Positions 12,713 through 24,700 of a DNA stretch of 64,000 nt are shown here, piece by piece. The DNA lies in NCBI RefSeq assembly GCF_025370935.1, contig NC_133472.1, positions 41,932,849-41,996,848 of the forward strand, written 5' to 3'. Under the pieces are notes generated by a model that searched no databases, was not told the DNA's origin, and saw only the letters and a program-made list of their open reading frames with translations. The position numbers and the translations under genes were made by a program. Position 1 is the stretch's first letter. Each line of letters begins with the position of its first letter. The stretch comes from Choristoneura fumiferana (lineage: Eukaryota; Arthropoda; Insecta; Lepidoptera; Tortricidae).

Positions 12713-15700
12713 TACCCTTTCACGTCGAAACCACTGAACCGATTTTGATGAAATTCGGTATATAGGTAGTTTGAACCCCAAGGATCAACATAGGATACCT
12801 TTTATTCCGGTAGAGGGCGCCACCGCGCGATAACCTAGATCCGCGCAGACGTAGTCGCGGGCATAAGCTAGTTATGCATATATGCGCGTTGCATAGTAAT
12901 TGAGGTTCACACGATGCGGAAACAGCCTGCGCGTCAAATTACATTGCCGCGTTTGTGAGACCAATGTTATTGCCATGACAAAATGCCCCGCAATGGAAAG
13001 CGCGTCGCGCGATATATCACAGTGTTTGTAAACAGAGTATCGGTCACCACGGGTAGGGAGAATGCAGCGCTAACTACGTAGTATTGTAGCTTTTGCTCTA
13101 TACACGGTGTGCGGAAGCTAGAGTAAGGGTGCTGACTACGAAGCTTGAGGTCCCGGGTTCGATTCCCGTGTCGTGGCAGATATTTGTATGAAAAATAATA
13201 TAAAAAGTATAAATAATTTACATTTATCCGTTGCTTAGTACCCATAACACAAGCTTTGCTAAGCTTACTTTAGGACTAGGTCAATTGGTGTGAATTGTCC
13301 CGTGATATTTATTTATTTATTTATTTTATTTACACCAGAGATGTTTGAGGGTGCGTTGCGATTAATGTGTTTGACATGATCGTGAACCAATAGAAACGTT
13401 TTATTTACCTAGCCTTGCCCAGCGCAGCTCTATTGGATTTGGAAACAGCTCAGCGGAGCTTGTTTTTTTCATATCCGTCAGCTCGCCTCAGTTCATTGAT
13501 ATGAACTACCTGATAATTAACTTTTTAGCGAAATTGAAAAAGGACCTTTAAGCTGTTTTACTGCTAATAATTAGTTATCTTAACTCATTATTTTCGTTTA
13601 AATTGTAAGAGTTAGGCCACTGGTGTGTTAGAGAAATTAACTTCATTTGACCTGTAGATTGTCCCCTTAAAGTTAACGGATATGAAAAATAACACGGTGA
13701 ATATAAAACGAGGTAAGAATGTGTACGAGCAATGTGTTGCGAGGGATGTATTGCAAAGTACTATCCGCACCTCACCCCGCTCGCTTATTTGAAAAGAGCC
13801 CGCTACACGTCCTCGCTACGCATCTCTGTATCTCGTACACCTCTGGTGGAGACAATCACAACGTTCTACATCCTCGCGACACATCCTCGCACAGCTCAGC
13901 TACCTCGTTGGTACATCTCTGGTGAAAACGCAACCTAAAGGGTGTGCACATTACTACACCTTACACTTACCTCTATCACTTCGGTGGTGCCGTAGCGCAC
14001 GCATAGTCCCTTAGGGTATTTCACGCATATGACGACTAGCGGGCAGAATACGGGACAACGTGCGCTTCAAAATTAACTGTCGCATGAAAATACCAGCTCT
14101 CAACTACACAACACACACAACTTACCTCTACGACTTCGGTGGTGCCGTAGCGCACATATAGTCCCTTAGGGTACCCCACGTATATGACGACTAGCGGGGA
14201 GAACACGGTACGACGTGCTCTTCAAAACTGACTGATATGTGCCACTAGCTATCATTACTACAACATACAAATTACCTTCATCACTTCGGTGGTGCTGTAG
14301 AGCACGCATATGACGACTAACGGGGAGAATACGGGACGACGTGCTCTTTAAACTAGCCATCCACAACTTACCTCTATCACTTCGGTGGTGCCGTAGCGCA
14401 CATATAGTCCCTTAGGGTACCCCACGTATATGACGACTAGCGGGGAGAACACGGTACGACGTGCTCTTCAAAACTGACTGATATGTGCCACTAGCTATCA
14501 TTACTACAACATACAAATTACCTTCATCACTTCGGTGGTGCTGTAGAGCACGCATATGACGACTAACGGGGAGAATACGGGACGACGTGCTCTTTAAACT
14601 AGCCATCCACAACTTACCTCTATCACTTCGGTGGTGCCGTAGCGCACGCATAGTCCCTTAGGGTACCGCACGTATATGACGACTAGCGGGGAGGGCGCTC
14701 GGCCGTGCGCGTCGCATAGGAGATTGTCGCATGAGAGAGCCAGCTCGCATAGTGGCACCTCGTTCATGTCTGTACAGACAAACATAGCTTTGTAAATTAC
14801 GGAAGTTTTGTTGTAAAATAAAGTATAAAAAGGAAGTGGAAGTTCGAAAGACTATATTGGCTTCCATTCCAATTCATCCGGAATATTTCAGAAGGTTAAT
14901 GGCAGACAAGCTATTGAGCCTTCATGCTTACAGAAAAAAAAGGAGCTGTCAGCTGTCACTTGTCAACTTTTTTCTTTAATCACAATACAAAGGCTTAGTA
15001 GCTATTCTGCCATAACCGCCGCAAATGTCACCTCGACCACAAAAAAAGTCTATTAAACGATAGGTTATAAAAAAGAACTGCCATTCCTCATTCTTCAGAA
15101 TCGGAGGGTCAACTCCGAAATTCGAAAATCGAAGTTCGTACCGTCCCGTCCCTCTCGCTCTCGTATTAAATAGTAATAATTAGTATTAAATAGCATAAAA
15201 GGGAGGCAGGGGCTGCAGGACCATCCAAAAAAACATATAATCTGCATCTGTTCGAAACACTGCATGTTTTCAAATTGGCTAAGTAAGACAATTTAAAAAA
15301 ATCCAAACATTTGACATTCCATACATTTACCAACAAAATCATAGCGATATTTATTAAGAAAAGGTTCCACTCTGATACGTGATTCAGTTGCCTCCACTGC
15401 ACGATGATGACGTTGTAGGCAGGACAACTCTTGACAACCTGAGGCGTAACTATACTTCGTTTTTTTAGCATTAGAAAAAGGGAAAACAATCTTGAAGAGT
15501 CTTTATTGAAAAACGTTTTAAAAAAACACAGTAACTATTACTTATAATACCAAAAGCATGTAAATGATCATAATGCCCTTGCTAATTGTTAAAATATTTA
15601 ATGTAACTTATTTTACAAAAGTGTTTTTCAATAAAAAGACACGTCAAGATCGCTTACCTTCTTTCTAATGCTAATAAAACGAAGTACTCGTATAGATTTA

Positions 15701-18700
15701 GCATTAAAAAGGCTAACAAATCATATCAGTCTCACCAGTTACGATGCCCCGCTGCAGCCTGTACGTGGCAATGTCGAGATGGGGTCGTATCTTGTTGAGT
15801 CGCTCTCTCAGCACGGCCATTTGGGACTTGATGTTGTCGTAGGGTGCCATTTGAATCGCCTTGAGCCATAGAGTGCGCTCTGATTCGTGGTACGTCGCCA
15901 TTCTGTATGTGACCCCGTTGTCCCACACTGAGGATAAAGTTTACACTAAGGCAACGAGACTTTAGGCCCTGGGCGGGCTACTACGAAATTCGAAGTTCGT
16001 ATAGTACCGTCCCTCTCGCTCTCATATTAAATAATAAAGTGCCAGCGGGACGGCAAGATGCGAAGTTCGAATTTTGCACTACGTTGTATAAGGCCTGGTC
16101 GTTCTGAGGGTCTACGCTAGACGCGGTTTGCACGGAGCCACCAAACAGGTAGGTACAGAAATCAATCTACATACAAAGTGCGCTCGAGCAACGCACACAT
16201 AGACACTGCTCACGGACACACGATATCTCGGACCGGTTGGGGCCAGTGCGAGCGCGAGTGCCATCCGCTTGAGACACGCGTCTGTGAACTTTTTTGTGCA
16301 ATAATGGAGAATGCGAATTTATTACACTTTAAAATATAATAATCGTGCATTTCGCCAATGTCGAATCGTTGCAAAATATTTTCTGTGACAAATTTGTAAT
16401 ATAACAATTACATAAACATTAAAATATTTTAGTTATTATTAATTAATATTTGCATTCTTCCCGTTTCATTCGCAACAATAAATCAAACAACTAGATACGA
16501 GTGCCACTACCACAATAGTTTTTTGTGCATAAGCCATAGTTGACAACCCTAGAGCGACCGCCGAGCGTAGGTAAGAAAAGTGAAGTACATGGGGAAATAT
16601 TCAGCGTTTTTGCAGCGTTTTTTTTTGTCATTGGTGTCTTCGCAGGTGTTATTAAAAGAGGTATTTGACATTTTAAAAATCTATCTACGAGTACACGTCC
16701 TATGTTTTAATACCACGGTACACCTGACATCAATTGACCTAGTTCCAAAGTAAGCATAGCTTGTGTTATGGGTACAGTCACCAGCACCAATATTGGACAC
16801 AACAAGCGCGCATAAATATCTGATACGACTCTATTTCTACGGTCGGTAGGACGTGTTAGATATTTTTGCACGCTCCGCTGTGGCCGATATTAATGCAGGT
16901 GATTGTACTACGCAACAGATAAACATACTTTAATACACATAAAACACGCAAGACTCAAGAACAAACAGGTGTTATTTGTTTCATACAAATATCTGCGCCG
17001 ACCGGGGATCGACCTTGGACCTCAAGCTTCGTAACCAGGTTCCACCACAGGGCTAACCGATACGTCTGAGTAAAGATGTGCAAGCTGCGGAAAGTTTCCA
17101 AAAAGTTGGAAAAGCTCTCGGAATTTTCTGGAAATTACCACAAGAACTTTAAGAAACGGAAAACTTCAATCCCCATACAAAATTGTGAGAAGTTTCCGAA
17201 ATTTTCCACTATGAAAAATTCCGCAATTTTGGAGAGTTTCCTTTGGCACATCAGTGCCCTTGGTGTAAGTTTTCGGTTACAAAATACGTCTCGATCGCGT
17301 TCGCGTTAAAATCTCAATTTATATGGAAACACAAACATCGCAAACGTTCCGCTAGAGGCGCTGTTCGTGTTTCCGTACAAATTGAGATTTTAACGCGAAC
17401 GCGATCGAGACGTATTTTGTAACCGAAAACTTACACTAAGGGTACAAGTACGTCTGAGACGTTCTCCCTACTCACCGATCTGAAAAGGCCAATGGCCGGC
17501 CTCGTCCTGTGGCTGCAGTTTGACCTGATGGTGGCCCAGCATTATAACCCCCATCGGCTCGAACCACGGCTCCGGCCCTTTGAGGTAGAAGAGCAGGTTC
17601 CCGCGGAGCCGGAACCAGCGGAGAGAACAGCCTGGAAAGACAGCAACCATATAATACTATGGTTCATTATAATCCAATTTATAGAAAGGGTACCTAAACA
17701 AAGACGCCATTAACCCGACCACAGACATTTAATGATGTGAAAAGCTAGAACCTATTGCAAAATAATTAATTTGTTCAGTAAATCGATTAATTTATTAATT
17801 GAATAAATCAAAGTGTTTTTTGTCTATTTTATTATTTACAAGACTTGATTTAAAATAATTCCAAAGACTGTTTATTCAATTATAAAAGCAGTAACTATTT
17901 TTTAATTTTAAGGTAAATTACTAGGTTTTACTAGGCAAGCGTGCTCCATCGTAGGCATCATCCTCGCTTCCAAATCCTCCTCGCGCCAAAAGCAAGCCTA
18001 TAGTTAAAAAAAATCGCTTATTCAATCGAGTATTAATAGATTTTGAAAATGTCAAATTTTCCACCATCCCTACGCTAGTCTATGCTACTATAGATTATAC
18101 ACGAGTTTCATTCAAGTAATAACGTAGTAGTTGTATTTTGTTAATTTTCTTTTGTACAATAAAGAGTTTACATACATACATAAACATTGAAATCAAGTGA
18201 ATTTTGGTCATCTTTCATCCACCATTACGTCTCATATTTCGTTTTCTAGAATTTTTTTACCGAACAACGGCAAACACTACTAGACACTGGCAAAATTGTC
18301 CTCCAATGGACAGCGCCATATTTTTCTAAGAAACAACAACAAGTGAATTTCGGTGAAAAAAGTGATTGGACGTCTAGTTAAAAGACACGAATTATAGATT
18401 CATGTGTTATTGATTCGATCCAGTGGGCGTTTATACAAGAATTTTGATGGAATCGGTTTGATTACACTTTCCATAAATTGGATTGACATAACGTATACTA
18501 GCTTTTTCCCGCGGCTTCGCCCGCGTGGTATTCGGTTAACGCACGCTGTTCCTTCGGGGTCCAATTATTTCACCGCTCATACCTGTCTCTGAGTCCTCTA
18601 GAGTCTAGAGAAATGTGTGAATCCAACCGCGGCGTGGTGTAGATTGCCTAATCCGCACGGAACCGACATTGCGTGCGCAGCAAAATACGATACGTGTAAC

Positions 18701-21700
18701 AATATCATGATTTCATTGTCGTAGCATTTTTATATTAGGCTGCGTTCCCACCAGAGATTAGTGAGGATATGTTGCGAGGAATACGTTTTTTTAGGGTTCC
18801 GTACTTAACTCAAAAGGAAAAAAACCGGCCAAGAGCGTGCCGGACACGCCCAAAATAGGGTTCCGTAGCCATTACGAAAAAAAAACAAGTAATATTATGT
18901 GAGTTATAACACAATTAAAACACTTATAGTCTTAAAATTTATTAGCAGAAAAAGAGCGTATCTTCACGGCACTTACGTCCTTTTGTTGAGAAGCGCAGTT
19001 TTTCGGCAATAACTCAAAAACGGTATATCATGTTGAAACCAATTTTCGTTGAAAGTATTTATTAAGCGTTACCTTTCCATATTTTTTTCATATTTTTTGG
19101 ACAAACGGTTTACAAGATTAGAGGGGACACAATTTTTGCTACTTTGGGAGCGATTATTTCCGGAAATCTTCACTTAATCAAAAAAGTTTTTGAGAAACCT
19201 TACCATCTTTTCAAAAGAGCTGTCGAACTATGAGCCACACGATGATGCGAGTTAAAAAAAAAAACAATTTCTGTTACGTGTATGGAGTGCTCCCCTATAA
19301 ATATTTATTTTTGTAATTTAACATTTTCAATTGTAATTTCAATAATACACAACTTATATGGTCATAAAAGCTTGTCGCGCGATTTTGTTGTGTAAATAAA
19401 CTAGTACGTACTTATTGATTTATGTAAAATCTGCTAAGTTTAAATTTAAAAAAAAAACAATTAATTAAATATTAATCATCGCGACAAGCTTTTATGACCA
19501 TATAAGTTGTGTATAATGAGGTTGTAAATTCATATTTAAAATTTAAAAGGAAAATTTTATTTTCTTCTTTTTAGAGCGTTGAAATAAAAGAGTTGTTGCT
19601 CTCAACAAGCCCTTTCATTTGATACCCATATTGTAGAAGTGCATTAAAAATAACTATTCCGCCATCTTGGATGGTCCGCCATATTGGATTTAGAATGACG
19701 TCACATTATTTTTCGAGTTGCTCTCAACGAGCCCTTTCATTTGATACCCATATTGTAGAAGTGCATTAAAAATAACTATTCCGCCATCTTGGATGGTCCG
19801 CCATATTGGATTTAGAATGACGTCACATTATTTTTCGAGTTGCTCTCAACGAGCCCTTTCATTTGATACCCATATTGTAGAAGTGCATCAAAAATAACTA
19901 TTCCGCCATCTTGGATGGTCCGCCATATTGGATTTAGAATGACGTCACGTAGACACGTATCTTATCGTGCATTGTCATCCAAACTAACCGTGTATACAAA
20001 ATTTTAGCTCAATCGGTTGAAGATATCTATTTCAAAATTGAGTTCAAAGATTCCACCCGAACAAATTACATACATACATTGCAAGTTAAATTAAAGCTTT
20101 TAAAAGTCACAGACGTTGTGTCACTGGGGCCGAACGTGTTTAATAACTTTTTTCATCACACTTGCTCGTAAACAGTGTCGTAACATGCAGGCTACCTTGG
20201 TTGCAACCCCCGAAATAAAACCCTCGACCTTAATGTGCTTGTCATGAAACCCGTGGTCGGTAAATGAGTCATTGCCCGTACTAATTTTCATGTACCAAGG
20301 TCGGTAAATGAGTTTGTTATTGCATGGTGTGCTGCTGCTCCGTGCGCGCGCTGCACACGCACGCCATGCACATGCTGCGGATTGCCAAGAGCGCAATCAG
20401 CGGTATCGGCAATTTTTGATAACTTCGACTTCGGGCTTCTAATAGACTCTCGTTCGAAATTCCTTATTTACCGCCCTTAAGACACAATGTACTATTAGTG
20501 CTTCTTGACCAAAATTACGAAAGGGAACCCTCACACTCAACATCTTTATCACGCCTCAGCCTGACGCATCCAGCTTCTGCTAACTGCCTTTCGATCGTCA
20601 CTCCACCTGGCCGGAGGGCGTCCTACACTATGTTTGCCGAGACGCGATCTCCTCTCGCGCTTTGATTATTTATATACCGAAGACGCGTGATTTTGACAAA
20701 ATCAGGCATTAGTGACATTGTAATAAGAACCACGGTACGCGTTATCGTGAATGTCTCTACCTATACTCTCGCGATCATTCTCAATAGAGTTTTACCCCAT
20801 TGTAGGGTAATTACTCAGGGGTCGGACAAAAAGTGCCGATAACGTCAAACCACTTATAGGATGATTTCAAATAGTATTTTTGATTTTCATAAACAATTAT
20901 CACTTACCCTAGAAGACTGGCCGTGCGCTGGTGTGGCACGCTACCTGTACAGATACCCTGGCGGCGTCCTACCTACCAGCAACTACCAAATGTGCGGGGG
21001 CGGCGGCAGACGCCCGGGAACGCCTCAAGGTCACAAAATATAGCTGTCTCGGCGCCCAATATCATTTCTTTGCTTTCGGCGTCGAGACTCTAGGTCCTAG
21101 GGGTAAGGGTGCGCTGGAGCTACACAGGGAGCTCAGCAATAGGTTAAGGGAGGCAACAGGCAACCCTCGCGCCGGCAGCTTTCTCGCGCAAAGAATCTCA
21201 ATCGCAGTTCAACGCGGGAATGCTGCCTGCGTGATGGGCACCATGCCAAGAGGCCCACCTCTCTTTTTTAATTAAAGTTTTAGTTTTAGTTATTTTAATT
21301 TAATAGTAGTTTTAGTCCTATGGATATTGTGTATTATCACTTATCATTCATCAACCACTTTATTAAACGATATGAAATTTATTTTATTCACTGAATTCCA
21401 TTGATTTATTTACGATTATTTTGTTACTTCATTAATGCTACTTTGTTACTACATGTCACACGGAAGTTTAAATAAAAACATCATCTTGTGTGCAAGATTA
21501 CGTCATTTTTACGTCATCCGCACTTTTTGTCCGACCCCTGGTAATTACACTAGAGTAAGTTTGGAACTAATGTCGTAGAGAGCCGCAGTATCAAAAAGAT
21601 TGTTAATAAGTACTTACTCAAAGTAAAGGTCGTTCCTATAACAAAAGGTCCCCTTGACATTTATCATTTAGCACATAAATAGGGCAAAGCAGCGCCTATC

Positions 21701-24700
21701 TGTAAACGAGCAACTCTTGTATAAATATACACTAATATTATAAATGCGAAAGCGTGTTTGTATGTTTGTCCATCTTACACGTCGAAACGGAGCGACACAT
21801 CGACGTTATTTTTGGCATAGACATGGTTTATGGGCCAGAGAGTGACATAGGCTACTTTTCATTCTGGAATAATGCAGAGTACCCGAGGGAACAGCGCGCG
21901 ATAACCGGATTTCACGTGGGCAAAGCCGCGGGCAAAAGCTAGTATATATATTTCGGGGATCTCGGAAACGGCTGCAACGATTTCGATAAAATTTGGTATG
22001 ATGAAGGGGTTTTCGGGGATGATAAACCGATCTAGCGTGGTCTTATCTCTGAGATAACGCTTATTAACGAGTTTTAGCCCAAGCAAAGCTCGGTCGCCCA
22101 GGTACTGTCACCTAATGTAGAGTATAATGTAGGTACTAACAAATTCCACTAACATTGTAAAAACGGTATTGTAACCCTAACAACACATGAAGCTACTATT
22201 TTCCCGAAAAAAGTATGGTTTCTGTAGGATATTTTATACTATTTTTTAAACTTAGAACATAATAAATTATACTTAAGAGAAGTCTCTTCGTTCCATTCTC
22301 CATACAAACGTAGTCCCGGTCTCATTTGAAAACTAGGCAACAGAAATAGATGAAATTTTGTAAGTATGGACTAGACGTAATTATCTATAATATCTATGCC
22401 TGTGGTTTTTCAGATTTTCATATAAATGTGTAATATCAGAATTAAAGGAGCTCAAAAGTCGACAAAAAAAAGATGTCAACTTTGCACGAGAATTACAGAC
22501 TAATAAAGCATTTTTACAAAAATCGAAAAAACCACAGGCATAGAAAATATAATGAATATCTTGATTGTAAAATATCATTGATTTCTGTGCTAAACTTTTC
22601 GTATAATATGAGGACAACGAAACCCAAAATTCAACCGCCCGAATCTTGAAAAGCCTACAGCTATCTCGATATAAATTACGGACGTCGTTGCGGAAGGCAT
22701 GCGGGGGACGGCTGCGAGCGCTTATGTCACGAGCGATAAAGACAGCAATATTCCAAACGAATACCTAACGCGGCCGCGCGGCCGGCAGGGAAACTTCTCT
22801 TAAACAGTGTTATTTTAGTATGTATAAGATTGTGTTGAGCCTTTTTCTTGGTCCTACATCTGATATATCGTTATACTTATAACTCGTGCATAACTATAAA
22901 CCAGCTGTTGGCAATGCAGGGGCCGCGGGCTGCATGCGGCCAGAGACCTATCTCCTTGCGGCCCGCTACTGTTTTGTAATATCACTAGTACCTAACCTAC
23001 TTACAATGGATAACTAGGTGGATATTAGGTACAAAATTATCTTACGAGTGTGGCTCACCTTTATCTATTTTGTCTGCCAAAAGGTTGCCGACCCCTGCAC
23101 TTGTACATATACAGCCTTATTAATAAACGTGGAGTAGAGTAGGTTTAACTTTAATTCGAGGTTGAACTTGAGATTAGTAAAAGTCAGTATTAATAAACAA
23201 GAAGTAAGGAAAGAGTAAGCTAATCCAGGCTTAGTCTTGGACTAAAACTTAATCCTTGGTGATGCCTAGTTTAACGATGGAGTAATATTGGAGTAACCTA
23301 ACTTTTCTGTTTGACGATTGATGGTTGTGGTTTGCCTGTGGATTTATTTGAAATGACGACCGGATGGCCGAGTGGTTAGAGAACCTGACTACGAAGCTTA
23401 AGGTCCCGGGTTCGAATCCCGGCCGGGGCAGATATTTGTATGAATAATACGAATGTTTGTTCTCGGGTCTTGGATGTTTAATATATATTTAAGTATGTAT
23501 TTATCTATATAAGTATGTTTATCCGTTGCCTAGTGTCCATAGTACAAGCTTTGCTTAGTTTGGGACTAGGTCAATTGGTGTCAAGTGTCCCATGATATTT
23601 TGATATTTATTTATTTAAATTCGTTGTAGTAAATTTATTTACCTAACTACTATTTTTGCATGCATATAGCATAGTATAGCATGGATTATTATGCCGAAGA
23701 TTTGCATTTCGTGCAAGAGCTTGAAGAACTCGAGGAATTAGATTAGAACAGGAGGTGGTTAGGCATGTAAAATTATACAAAGTTCGCAAAAATCCTTTCT
23801 AGCTTTCAGAACACGAATTTAAAACTAAATACCGATTTAGTCGTGTTACTGCCAATTTCATAGAGTTGATATGGTGAAAAATGAGTTAGCAGGTGATGCG
23901 AGAAGTGGTCACATACCGCCTCATATCAAAGTTAACTGCCATAAGTCTGGGGCCGTGATATCTTCGTTTTTACTAAATTATTTTTAACGTGTATTTACTT
24001 AACATGCGATCTTTATTCAACAGTTTCAGTTTCATTCAGTATTATTCCCGTAATAACAAACAATGATGTTGAAGTGACTGTAGGGCTACTACGAAACTCG
24101 AAAATCGAAGTTCGTATCATACCGTCCCTCTCGCTCTCGTATTAAATAGTATAAGTGTCAGAGGGACCGCACGACACGAACTTCGAGTTTCGAGTTCCGT
24201 AGTAGCCCTGCTGTTTTCAAAAGGCTGACAATCTATGCTGACAATGCAAATATACATGTTCTGGTGGCCAGCGTCAGAACTAATTACCACTACACTTACA
24301 CCATTGTGACTATAACAAGAGTGAGCGAGATACACTACAAAACAGCGCCATGCTCGGCCGCATGTTATATTTGGTTACTTTCTTCTTCGGATGTGGGTTC
24401 ATACCACAGATTAAAGACATTTCTTGTTTTTTTTCTATGGTTCATTCAATGACTCATTCTTTTATTTTTTTCTCACGCTGGGTTGCCATTTTTACGTCAT
24501 AGTCTAGGTTTAATAAATGTTTAACTAATACCTCGCTAGTCCATGTTTATTAATACGAATTTTAAAACTGACTTAATACTTATTTAGTCAACGAGTAACT
24601 AGTCCAAGTGTAAGGTCGGATTAAATTCGAATTAGATGTTTTTATTAATAAGGCTGTAAAGGTTTTAATTGTATATACTTGAATTATATTAGCATTACAA

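Larger units (their letters stand above)
23111..24657. mobile_element. Long DNA element with ACAGCCTTATTAATAAA termini, two nested insertions
   Basis: ACAGCCTTATTAATAAACG at the left and TTATTAATAAGGCTGT at the right are inverted. Related ends bound 33236-33921 and 52636-52796. A SINE-B (23354-23610) and a MITE-1 (24083-24210) lie inside. A broken frame near 23690-23900 (MDYYAEDLHFVQELEELEEL) has the acidic N-terminal look of PIF/Harbinger proteins; this is weak. Confidence 0.5.

Noticed and set aside
13966..14612. Mutually exclusive alternative exons of INPP4
   Set aside because: The copies lack acceptors and have in-frame stops before the conserved part in the phase required by exon 3.
23354..23430. 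Possible tRNA gene (good A- and B-box-like motifs, GGTTCGAATCC)
   Set aside because: The sequence continues into a conserved body and tail shared with five other loci; no closed cloverleaf end. It is a SINE head.
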